DNA of 26,738 nt from the NCBI GenBank assembly GCA_947460165.1, contig CANHKH010000004.1, forward strand, positions 1 through 26,738, written 5' to 3'. Numbering within the stretch: position 1 is the stretch's first letter; every line of letters starts with the position of its first letter. The translations under genes were made by a program, and so were the position numbers. Shown here one piece after another: positions 8,022 through 14,789 of this stretch. The notes beneath the pieces were generated by a model. That model saw only the letters and a program-made list of their open reading frames with translations. It had not been told where the DNA came from and ran no database searches. Source of the DNA: Comamonadaceae bacterium (lineage in GTDB: Bacteria > Pseudomonadota > Gammaproteobacteria > Burkholderiales > Burkholderiaceae_C).

Positions 8022-8048
8022 CCAGGCTTGAACCAAAGCCTGGTTTTC
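8022..8048 (+). terminator. Intrinsic terminator of nth, with an overlapping alternative hairpin
   Basis: CCAGGCTT (8022-8029), a 6-nt loop and AAGCCTGG (8036-8043) form an 8-bp stem followed directly by TTTTC, 32 nt after the nth stop. A further GCCTGG at 8012-8017 can pair with CCAGGC (8022-8027) around a CGCG loop. The left arm of the terminator therefore has two mutually exclusive partners. Confidence 0.7.
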
Positions 8049-8053
8049 ACCTT

Positions 8054-8082
8054 CTTACACGCTTTATCTTCCCCTTCATAAT
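8054..8082 (+). promoter_or_regulatory. Sigma70-like promoter of the Bug receptor/aldolase pair
   Basis: CTTACA (8054-8059, 4 of 6 to TTGACA) and CATAAT (8077-8082, 5 of 6 to TATAAT) are separated by the ideal 17 bp. Transcription would start near 8089, leaving a leader of about 33 nt before ATG 8122. It sits just after the nth terminator, so the following genes are probably an independent unit. Confidence 0.6.
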
Positions 8083-8121
8083 GCCCACGCGGAGTCTCCC
8101 GCGCCAACCCCCTTGCCCACC

Positions 8122-9141
8122 ATGGTCGCTGCCCTGAAGAAGCTCTTCCCCGCCCTGGCCCTTGCCGCCCTGGCTTTGCATGCTGGCGCAGGCCATGCAG
8201 ACACCTTCCCGTCCAAGCCCATTCGCATCATTGTTTCCACCTCCCCCGGCGGCCTCACGGACCTGCTCTCGCGCACGGTGGGCAAGCTGATGTCGGACTC
8301 ACTGGGCCAGCAGGTGGTCATCGAAAACCGCCCCGGTGCCGGCACCCTGATTGGCATGACCGCCTGCGCGCGGGCGCCGGCAGACGGCTACACGCTGTGC
8401 CTGACGGACAACCAAAGCCTGGTCTTCAACCCCCTGCTGTTCAGCAAGCTGCCTTATGACCCCAAGGCCGATTTTGTGGCCGTGGGCGGGGTGGTGCGCA
8501 CGCCCAACGACGTGATCGTGGCCCCGCCCTCGCTGCCAGCCAACACCTTGACCGAGGTCATGGCCCTGGCCCGCGCCAAACCGGGCTCCATCAGCTTTGC
8601 CACCTGGGGGCCGGGCAGCCTGCCCGCGATTTACTACGCCTGGATCACGCGGCAAGCGGGCGTGCAAATGACACCCGTGCCCTACAAAGGGGCGGGCCCC
8701 TCCTTTTTGGCCATTTTGTCGGGCGAGGTGAGCCTGGCCTACAGCAGCTTGGCCATTGCCAAGCCCGCCGCTGAAGCGGGCAAGGTCAAGCTGATTGCCG
8801 TCACCGGCAGCCGCCGCGCGCCAGCTTTTCCCAACACCGCCAGCCTGGGCGAGTTGAACAGCGACCCCGGCTTGGGCACCTTTTGGGGCTTGTACGCGCC
8901 CGCCAAAACGCCTGCCGCCCACGTCAGCCGGCTCAACGCCGAACTGAACAAGGCCCTGGCCAGCCCGGCCTTTCAGGCTTTTGCGCAACAAGGCTTTTTA
9001 GAAGCCACGCCCGGCACGCCCGAGCAGTTTGCCGCGCAGCTGGCCCAGGCGCAAACAACCTCAGCGCGCACCTTCCAGGCCATTGGCATCCAAGCCACCG
9101 AGGCCCCCTCTGATGCGCCTCAAGCTGCACCCAGGCCTTGA
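8122..9141 (+). CDS. Bug-family tripartite tricarboxylate transporter substrate-binding protein
   Basis: The 339-residue periplasmic binding protein has a clear signal peptide (MVAALKKLF, then an Ala/Leu-rich core and likely cleavage after GHA, before DTFPSKP). Family landmarks are PIRIIVSTSPGGLTDLLSR, VVIENRPGAGT, ADGYTL, VPYKGAGPSF and VTGSRRAPAFPN. Bug proteins bind carboxylates, aromatic acids or related small organics for TctAB-type transporters or signalling; the ligand cannot be predicted. ATG 8122 is chosen over an in-frame TTG at 8113. No TctA/TctB membrane genes are nearby, as is common for orphan Bug genes in Burkholderiales. The next gene starts 1 nt after the stop, suggesting it may act on the captured ligand or its product. 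Confidence 0.93.
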   Translation: MVAALKKLFPALALAALALHAGAGHADTFPSKPIRIIVSTSPGGLTDLLSRTVGKLMSDSLGQQVVIENRPGAGTLIGMTACARAPADGYTLCLTDNQSLVFNPLLFSKLPYDPKADFVAVGGVVRTPNDVIVAPPSLPANTLTEVMALARAKPGSISFATWGPGSLPAIYYAWITRQAGVQMTPVPYKGAGPSFLAILSGEVSLAYSSLAIAKPAAEAGKVKLIAVTGSRRAPAFPNTASLGELNSDPGLGTFWGLYAPAKTPAAHVSRLNAELNKALASPAFQAFAQQGFLEATPGTPEQFAAQLAQAQTTSARTFQAIGIQATEAPSDAPQAAPRP

Positions 9142-9142
9142 C

Positions 9143-9892
9143 ATGACTGCGCCCATGCCCCCTCTGGACGACGTGCTGAACCAGCTCGCACAAGCCTGCC
9201 GAATTTTGGAGATGGAAGGCCATGGCGACATGACCCTGGGCCACCTGTCGCTGCGCGACCCTGAGGGCCGCGGCTTTTGGCTCAAGCGCAACCGCATTGG
9301 CCTGGGCGAGGTGCTGGGGCCACAAGACTTTATTTTGGTGGACTTTGAGGGCCAGCAACTGGCCGGCCAAGGCGGGCGCCACTCCGAATGGCCGATTCAT
9401 TCGCAGATCTTGCGCCACCGGCCCGATGTGCAGGTGGTGGCCCACACCCACGCCTTTCACGCCAGCGTGTTGTCCGCCTCGGGGGAGCCCTTGCTGCCCT
9501 TCACCCTGGATGCGGACTACTTTGCCGACCTGCCGCGCGACAGCACCGAAGCCGCCTTGCTGACCACCAAGGAGTCGGGCGACAGCCTGGCCCACGCCTT
9601 GGGGCCGCACTTTGCCGTGCTCATGGCCAACCACGGCATCACCTTTTGCGGCACCTCCATAGCGCACGCCACCTGTGTGGGCGTGTTCCTGGAAAAAGCC
9701 GCACGCGCCCACATGACCGGTACGGCCGCCGGCTTTGCCCAACGCATGCCCAGCCAGGCCACACGCGCGCGCCGACACGCCCAAATCATGACGCCCGCCC
9801 ACATGGACCATTCCTGGGCCTTTTTCTGCCGAAAGCTGGCCTGGCTGGAAGCGCAGTCCGGCGGCAGCCCTGCTGCGGTGTTCAGCCGCTGA
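9143..9892 (+). CDS. Class II aldolase/adducin family protein
   Basis: The 249-residue protein has the class II aldolase fold used by fuculose-phosphate aldolase, ribulose-phosphate epimerase and non-catalytic adducin-type members. Zinc-ligand candidates are the two histidines of VVAHTHAFHAS and the later His in LMANHGITFCG; GHGDMTLGHLSLRD near the N-terminus matches the family glycine-rich start. Tyr/Glu catalytic residues were not assigned. ATG 9143 begins 1 nt after the Bug stop; an in-frame ATG at 9113 would overlap the Bug gene by 29 nt. Translational coupling with the Bug receptor suggests a shared organic or sugar-acid substrate. Decarboxylase and aldolase roles remain equally possible. 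Confidence 0.88.
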   Translation: MTAPMPPLDDVLNQLAQACRILEMEGHGDMTLGHLSLRDPEGRGFWLKRNRIGLGEVLGPQDFILVDFEGQQLAGQGGRHSEWPIHSQILRHRPDVQVVAHTHAFHASVLSASGEPLLPFTLDADYFADLPRDSTEAALLTTKESGDSLAHALGPHFAVLMANHGITFCGTSIAHATCVGVFLEKAARAHMTGTAAGFAQRMPSQATRARRHAQIMTPAHMDHSWAFFCRKLAWLEAQSGGSPAAVFSR

Positions 9893-10001
9893 GGCGGGGC
9901 TAAGTTCTCTGCCCCCAGCTTGCGGGCCGGAACTGGGCTGGGGCTGGCGTCAAAGTGCCCAAAGGCCTTGTCACCCAGCCCCAAAGAGGTGAGTCGAGGC
10001 T

Positions 10002-10064
10002 GAATTATCTAAAAATATCTTGATTTTGATAAAATATCTAAATCGAGATATAGAAAGATAATTC
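10002..10064. promoter_or_regulatory. 63-bp imperfect dyad, candidate operator of the ATPase gene
   Basis: The segment is a dyad centred on 10033. Of 31 opposed base pairs, 24 are Watson-Crick and one is G-T. The outer arms are GAATTATCT (10002-10010) and AGATAATTC (10056-10064). Inner matched blocks are ATATCT/AGATAT, GATTT/AAATC and GATA/TATC. TATCT occurs at 10006 and 10016, and its complement AGATA at 10046 and 10056. Each pair is exactly 10 bp apart and symmetric about the centre. A fifth TATCT at 10035 is off-symmetry. It is an AT-rich island in GC-rich DNA and ends 1 nt before ATG 10066. It could be an operator, an extrudable cruciform or a leader hairpin. Confidence 0.7.
10026..10054 (+). 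promoter_or_regulatory. Sigma70-like promoter inside the dyad
   Basis: TTGATA (10026-10031, 5 of 6 to consensus) and TATAGA (10049-10054, 4 of 6) are separated by 17 bp. The predicted start at about 10060-10062 leaves only about 4-6 nt before ATG 10066, so the mRNA would be essentially leaderless. No Shine-Dalgarno is present in the bases before the ATG, which fits this. Confidence 0.5.
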
Positions 10065-10065
10065 C

Positions 10066-11244
10066 ATGCTCTACCACCCACGCAGCGCATTGGCAGCGGT
10101 CTTGGCCGACGCCCTGCAAGGTAAAACTCCTTTCAGCGATGCCCCCAATGGCCTTTTCTTGGCAGCGCCACGGCGCACGGGCAAGTCCACCTTTTTACAA
10201 GCCGACCTCATTCCCGAATTGGGCCGTCGCGAAGTGGTCGCCGTGTATGTGGATTTGTGGGCAGACCAACACCGGGACCCGGGTGCCTTGATCGCTGAGG
10301 CCGTGGGCCGCGCCCTGCTCAAGCAACTGGGCATGGTGGCCAAAACGGCCCGGTCCGCGGGGCTGGAAAGCATCAACGTGGGAGGCATCAAAATCGACAC
10401 CTCCAAAATCGGCAAAGTAGATGGCACCACCCTGGCCGATGCCCTGAGGGCCTTGGTCGAGACCGCCAAAAACCCAGTGGCCTTGATCATTGACGAAGCC
10501 CAGCATGCGTTGACCAGCGAAGCTGGCGAGACCGCCATGGCCGCGCTCAAGTCTGCCCGCGACCAACTCAACCGCCCAGGTCAGGCTCAACTCATGCTGA
10601 TCATGTCGGGCTCTGACCGCGACAAGTTGCTCAGGCTGGTCCACACCAATGCGGCACCGTTTTACGGCTCTCACATTCAACGCCTGCCGGAGTTGGGCTG
10701 CGAATTCATCGCCCACATTGCTGAACTCATTGTTCGCCAGCGCCCAGAGTTGGCGCCTGTGAATGAAGCCATGCTGAATGAAGCATTTCAGCATTTTGGC
10801 CAGCGTCCTCAATTTTTCATGGAGGCCTTGGGCCAAGTGCTCAGCCCCTTGGCCAGTGACACCAGGCGCTTTGAAGAAGCGATGCTCGCCAAGGCCCAAC
10901 AACAACTGCAAGACGACGAAGACCAAATGGCGCGCGATTACGCGGCCCTCAAACCCTTGGAACAAGCTGTGCTCTGGCGCATGCTGGAACTGGGCGCCCG
11001 TTTCCGGCCCTATGACGCAGAAGCTTTGCAGTTCTACAAAGACAAAACCGGCGACAAAGTCACGGTGGCCAAAGCGCAAAAAGCGCTGGAAGGCCTGCGA
11101 GCCCACCAACCCAGCATGGTGTGGAAATCGGCCCGCAGCGAATACACGGTTGAAGACGCCGCCATGGCACGCTGGTACGCCCAGTGCATCGCAGCAGGCT
11201 CCTGGCCGCCCGAAAGCGCACAACTCGAATGGAATGACGAATAA
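10066..11244 (+). CDS. Solitary AAA/STAND-like P-loop ATPase, function unknown
   Basis: The 392-residue protein has Walker A APRRTGKST (34-42), Walker B VALIIDEAQHAL (138-149) and a sensor-1-like strand LMLIMSGSD (176-184). These match ATPases of the Orc/Cdc6-STAND-'archaeal ATPase' type. A helical region follows, with a Gln/Asp-rich linker near 277-290. The C-terminal part (about 290-370, LKPLEQAVLWRMLELG and later VWKSARSEYTVEDAAMARWY) looks like a winged helix. It has no signal peptide or membrane segment. I recall similar single-gene ATPases in other proteobacteria but no assigned function. DNA-linked roles such as mobile-element or defence function are plausible but unproven. No partner gene is adjacent: upstream is the aldolase, and btuD is convergent 20 bp away. 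The dyad and promoter abut its start. Confidence 0.85.
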   Translation: MLYHPRSALAAVLADALQGKTPFSDAPNGLFLAAPRRTGKSTFLQADLIPELGRREVVAVYVDLWADQHRDPGALIAEAVGRALLKQLGMVAKTARSAGLESINVGGIKIDTSKIGKVDGTTLADALRALVETAKNPVALIIDEAQHALTSEAGETAMAALKSARDQLNRPGQAQLMLIMSGSDRDKLLRLVHTNAAPFYGSHIQRLPELGCEFIAHIAELIVRQRPELAPVNEAMLNEAFQHFGQRPQFFMEALGQVLSPLASDTRRFEEAMLAKAQQQLQDDEDQMARDYAALKPLEQAVLWRMLELGARFRPYDAEALQFYKDKTGDKVTVAKAQKALEGLRAHQPSMVWKSARSEYTVEDAAMARWYAQCIAAGSWPPESAQLEWNDE

Positions 11245-11264
11245 GCACCAAGGACAACGCCAGC

Positions 11265-12044
11265 CTAGCTCACTCCCCCCAGCCGAGGCAGCGCCACCCA
11301 CTGCCCTTGTATTTCATGAATGACAAGGCTTTGCTCAAACACGGCTTGCACCGCCTCGCGCGTGGCGGCATCAGCGGGCGGGCCTTGGTGAACCAGGCAG
11401 CCTGCGCGCAGCACCAGCAACTCGTCGGCCTGCAAGGCCAGTGACATGTCGTGGAGCACGCTCACCACGGTGCGGCCCTGGGCCACCAGGGCGCGCACGG
11501 TGCGCCACCAGCGCGCTTGGTGGGGCGCGTCCAGGTGGGCCAGGGGCTCGTCCATCAGCAGCACCGGGGCCTGAACGGCCAAGGCCCGGGCCAGCAGCAC
11601 GCGCTGGCGCTCGCCGCCAGAGAGTGTGCCCACGGCGCGCGCTTGCCAGGCCAGGGTGTCGGTGGCCTGCAGAGCGGTTTGCACGGCTTGCTCATCTTGC
11701 GGCGTGGCCAGGGCCTGCCAGCCTTGGTGCGGCAAACGGCCCAGCATGACGAGGTCGTGCACGCTGAGGTCGGGCGGCGCCTCTTGGCCCTGGCCCAGCC
11801 AGGCCAGCTGCTGGGCGCGCTCGCGGCGGGACCACTGCGCCAGCGGCCGGCCTTGCAGACGCACCTCGCCGGTGTGCGGCAACAGCCCGGCCAGGACCTG
11901 CAGCAAGGTGGACTTGCCCGCGCCGTTGGGGCCGACGACGCTGGTCCAGCGGCCAGCGGGCAGGGACACGCTCAAGCCATGCAGCACCTGGCGTTCGCCT
12001 AAGCGCACGCTCAATGACTGGGTGTGCAGGGCGGGCACGCTCAT
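11265..12044 (-). CDS. btuD: Cobalamin ABC transporter ATP-binding protein
   Basis: The 259-residue cytoplasmic ATPase powers vitamin B12 import. It shows Walker A VGPNGAGKST (37-46), the Q-loop region QLAWLGQG, the ABC signature LSGGERQRVLLARAL, Walker B VLLMDEPLAHLD and the switch His in SVLHDMSLAL. Sequence type matches the FecE/BtuD branch for siderophores, heme and B12. ATG 12044 overlaps the btuC stop in an ATGA arrangement. The longer open frame upstream of this start lies within btuC and is a shadow. As the last gene of the riboswitch-led operon, its ligand is inferred from context to be cobalamin. It is convergent with the ATPase gene. Confidence 0.94.
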   Translation of the reverse strand: MSVPALHTQSLSVRLGERQVLHGLSVSLPAGRWTSVVGPNGAGKSTLLQVLAGLLPHTGEVRLQGRPLAQWSRRERAQQLAWLGQGQEAPPDLSVHDLVMLGRLPHQGWQALATPQDEQAVQTALQATDTLAWQARAVGTLSGGERQRVLLARALAVQAPVLLMDEPLAHLDAPHQARWWRTVRALVAQGRTVVSVLHDMSLALQADELLVLRAGCLVHQGPPADAATREAVQAVFEQSLVIHEIQGQWVALPRLGGVS

Positions 12045-13075
12045 GCGCCCCCCCGGCCCGTGAAGCGGCCGCGCTGCATCAGCCACAGCAAGTACCCACC
12101 GCCCAGCGCCGCCGTGACCAGGCCCACCGGCAGCTCTTGCGGCGCCATGATGCCGCGGGCCACCAGGTCGGCCAGGGCCAGCAGCGCGCCGCCCATGAGG
12201 CTGGCCAGCAGCATCAGCGGCCGGTGGCCCATGGGGGCCCAGGCGCGCACCAGGTGCGGCGCGGCCAAGCCCACAAAGGCAATCAAGCCGGTCTGCGCCA
12301 CAGCAGTGCCCGTGGCCAGCGCCAGCACCGCCACCAACAATGCGCGCAAGGGCGCCAGCGGCAGGCCCAGGCTCAGGGCCGTGGCCTCGCCCAGGCTCAA
12401 GCCGTCGAGCACATGGGCCAGGCGCCAGACCAGGGCCACACAGCCCAGCCACACGCCCGCCATCAAACCGCAAGCGGGCCAGCCCACAAAACTGGTGCTG
12501 CCCAGCATGAAAGTCTGCATGGCCTGCAAAGACTGCGGCGAGGCCACCATGAGCAGCGAGGTGAACGCGCCCAGCACCATGCCCACCACCACACCGGCCA
12601 GCAGCAGGCGCAGCGTGTGGCCCACGCCCCGGGCCAGGGCCAGGGTGAGCAGCACGGCCAGCACCGCCCCCGCAAAGGCCGCCCCCGTCAGGCCCAGGCG
12701 CAGCCACAGGCTGTCAGACACCAAGGCGCCAGAAGCGGCGCCCAGACCCACCAGGGCCAGCGCCACGCCCAGCGAGGCGCCCGAGGCGCTGCCCAGCAAA
12801 TACGGGTCGGCCAAGGGGTTGCGAAACAGGCCCTGCGCCACCGCCCCGGCCAGCCCCAGCAAGGCGCCGGCCGCCCAGGCGCCCAGGGTGCGCGGCAGGC
12901 GTATGTCCCACACCAGCTGCTGGGCCAGGGCTTGCGAGGCCTCACCCTGCCCACCCATCACCGCACCCCACAGGTTTTCCACACCCGCGCTGCCCACCAG
13001 GGTGCCCAGTGCCGCCAGGCCCAGGCTTGCCAGCACCAGGGCCAGCCCCAAGGCTGGAGTGCGTCGGCGGCTCAC
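12041..13075 (-). CDS. btuC: Cobalamin ABC transporter permease, FecCD family
   Basis: The 344-residue inner-membrane protein has about ten hydrophobic helices. FecCD-family landmarks are IRLPRTLGAWAAGALLGLAGAVAQGLFRNPLADPYLLGSASGASLG near 58-101 and the coupling region around GLIAFVGLAAPHLVRAW followed by HRPLMLLASLMGGALLALADL. It would form a homodimer with BtuD bound on the cytoplasmic side and receive B12 from BtuF. The start is GTG 13075, overlapping the btuF stop by 4 nt (GTGA). The stop overlaps btuD by 4 nt. The riboswitch and btuB upstream make B12 the likely cargo. Confidence 0.94.
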   Translation of the reverse strand: MSRRRTPALGLALVLASLGLAALGTLVGSAGVENLWGAVMGGQGEASQALAQQLVWDIRLPRTLGAWAAGALLGLAGAVAQGLFRNPLADPYLLGSASGASLGVALALVGLGAASGALVSDSLWLRLGLTGAAFAGAVLAVLLTLALARGVGHTLRLLLAGVVVGMVLGAFTSLLMVASPQSLQAMQTFMLGSTSFVGWPACGLMAGVWLGCVALVWRLAHVLDGLSLGEATALSLGLPLAPLRALLVAVLALATGTAVAQTGLIAFVGLAAPHLVRAWAPMGHRPLMLLASLMGGALLALADLVARGIMAPQELPVGLVTAALGGGYLLWLMQRGRFTGRGGA

Positions 13076-13986
13076 GGTGTGCGCCCCCCGCTGGCCGACC
13101 GGGTGAGCTGGCTGTGGACGCAGCGCAGCATGAGTTGCGCGGCCTGGTCCAGGCGCGGGCCGGGCCGCACCAGGGTGTCGCCTTCGTCGGGGGTGAACAG
13201 GCAGACCCGGCCTTCACGCAGGGCGCGCAGCTGGCGCCAGCCCGGCCGGGCAGCGAGCGACTGTCCCTGGCGCTCGCTGAGCATGAGGAGGTCGGGGTCG
13301 GCACGCACCACCCACTCGGGGTTGATTTTGGGAAAGGGCCCCAAGCTGGCGGGCACCACATTGGCCAGGCCCAGCTGCGCCAGGGTTTGGCCAATGAAGG
13401 AGCTCTCGCTGGCCGCATACGGCGCGTCGTTCACCTCAAAGTACACGCGCCAGCCTTTGGCCGCAGGCGGCAAGGCGCGGGCCGCGTCGGCCAAGCCCGA
13501 GGTTATGCCGCGCCAGACGCGGTCGGCATCGGCAACGCCCAAGAGCGCGCCCAAGCGCTGGAGCAGGCGCTCTACGTCGGCATGGGTTTGGGGCTCGGCG
13601 TAAAACACGGGCACGCCCAGCGCCTGCAAGCGCTCACCCCCTCGGGCGGAGCTGGCCATCAGCACCACATCGGGGCGCAGCGCCAGCACCGCCTCTATGC
13701 TGGCGTCCATGCCGCCGCCCACGCGCGGCAAGGCCTTGACGGAGGCGGGCCAGCTGGAATAACGGTCCAGGCCCACCAAGCGCTCGCAGCGGCCGAGCGC
13801 GCACACCATCTCGGTGAGGGCAGGCAAGAGGCTGACGATGCGCTGCGGCGACTGGGCCAGGCGCAGCGTGCGGCCCTGGTCGTCTTGCACCGTGATGCCC
13901 GCCATGGCGGCCTGTGGACAAGCCAGGACCGCACTCAGACACACGACCAGAAGGCAGGTCATCGCGCGACGCAGGCATTCAGCCAT
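13072..13986 (-). CDS. btuF: Periplasmic cobalamin-binding protein
   Basis: The 304-residue class III periplasmic binding protein (BtuF/TroA-like) has an N-terminal signal peptide with likely cleavage after QAAMA. The first lobe opens with QRIVSLLPALTEMVCALG and VGLDRYSSWP, the hallmark start of BtuF. The middle has VYFEVNDAPYAASESSFIGQTLAQLGLANV, and a conserved region near the end reads RPGWRQLRALREGRV. It would capture B12 in the periplasm and dock on BtuC. ATG 13986 overlaps the previous gene's stop by 8 nt. An in-frame ATG at 13962 (MTCLLVVCL) would give a shorter but still functional signal peptide and cannot be excluded. Confidence 0.9.
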   Translation of the reverse strand: MAECLRRAMTCLLVVCLSAVLACPQAAMAGITVQDDQGRTLRLAQSPQRIVSLLPALTEMVCALGRCERLVGLDRYSSWPASVKALPRVGGGMDASIEAVLALRPDVVLMASSARGGERLQALGVPVFYAEPQTHADVERLLQRLGALLGVADADRVWRGITSGLADAARALPPAAKGWRVYFEVNDAPYAASESSFIGQTLAQLGLANVVPASLGPFPKINPEWVVRADPDLLMLSERQGQSLAARPGWRQLRALREGRVCLFTPDEGDTLVRPGPRLDQAAQLMLRCVHSQLTRSASGGRTP

Positions 13987-14785
13987 GCAAGGCGCCCCAG
14001 GCCATGATGCGCTGGTGCAACTGCTCCACGCCGTCGGTCAGCGAGGCCGGGCCGGGCTGCAAGATGTCGGCCGACTTGATTTCAAAAATCTGACCCGTGC
14101 GCACCGCGTTCACGCCCTCCCAGCCCGGGCGCGCCCTGACCTGCTCAGGCCTGAATTTGCGGCCGCACCAAGAGCCAAAAATGAGGTCGGGGTTGCGCCG
14201 CACGATCTCGCCGCCGTCGGCAATGATGCGGCCTTTGCCCATGGGCTCCAGCGCCAGCTCAGGAAAGCAATCGTCGCCCCCGGCCACGCCCACCAGCTCA
14301 GAGACCCAGCGAATCGCGCTGATGTACGGCTCGTACCACTCTTCAAAAAACACACGCGGGCGGCGTGGCAAGGCCTGGGCGGCCGTGCGAATGTCAGCCA
14401 GCCGCTGGCGCATGGCGGCAATGCGCTGCAAGCCTTGTTCGGCCTCGCCCACCATGGCCGCCAGCTGGAACAGCATGGCAAAAATCTCGTCCACGCTGCG
14501 CTGGTTGAAGATGGTGACCTGCACACCCGCGCGTATGAGCTGCGCGGCAATGTCGGCCTGCAGGTCTGAAAAGCCAATCACGCAGTCGGGCTGCAGCGCC
14601 AGGATTTTGTCGATCTTGGCGCTCAAAAACGCACTCACCCTGGGCTTGTCGTGCCTGGCCTGGGGCGGGCGCACGGTGTAGCCCGAGACCCCCACAATGC
14701 GGTGCTGCTGGCCCAGCAGGTACAGCCACTCGGTGGGCTCTTCAGTGAGGCAGACGATGCGTTGGGGGGTCAGGTGCATGCTCAT
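13979..14785 (-). CDS. Signal-less cobalamin-binding-type protein (BtuF fold)
   Basis: The 268-residue protein has the same TroA/BtuF fold as its neighbour: PQRIVCLTEEPTEWLYLLGQ at the start, VGVSGYTVRPP, LQPDCVIGFSDLQADIAAQL, VFFEEWYEPYISAI and ARPGWEGVNAVRTGQIFEI. No hydrophobic signal peptide precedes the first strand from ATG 14785, or from the second Met at 14779. It is therefore predicted to be cytoplasmic unless exported another way. Annotation pipelines call such proteins cobalamin-binding. It starts 4 nt after btuB and overlaps btuF by 8 nt, so it is co-translated with the uptake system. A role in cytoplasmic B12 or precursor handling is inference. Confidence 0.85.
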   Translation of the reverse strand: MSMHLTPQRIVCLTEEPTEWLYLLGQQHRIVGVSGYTVRPPQARHDKPRVSAFLSAKIDKILALQPDCVIGFSDLQADIAAQLIRAGVQVTIFNQRSVDEIFAMLFQLAAMVGEAEQGLQRIAAMRQRLADIRTAAQALPRRPRVFFEEWYEPYISAIRWVSELVGVAGGDDCFPELALEPMGKGRIIADGGEIVRRNPDLIFGSWCGRKFRPEQVRARPGWEGVNAVRTGQIFEIKSADILQPGPASLTDGVEQLHQRIMAWGALHG

Positions 14786-14789
14786 AGGG

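Noticed and set aside
11304..11327. 24-bp near-palindrome CCTTGT...ACAAGG
   Set aside because: It lies within the btuD coding sequence (QSLVIHEIQG region) and is short and imperfect; probably chance.
11265..12707. 480-codon version of btuD with an extra N-terminal part
   Set aside because: The extension is Gly/Ala/His-rich sequence in another frame of btuC. ATG 12044 gives a standard BtuD with ATGA overlap.
12014..13603. 529-codon + strand open frame rich in Gln, Gly, Ala and His
   Set aside because: It is a shadow of btuC and btuF on the other strand. Its composition is a frame artefact and no known domain is seen.
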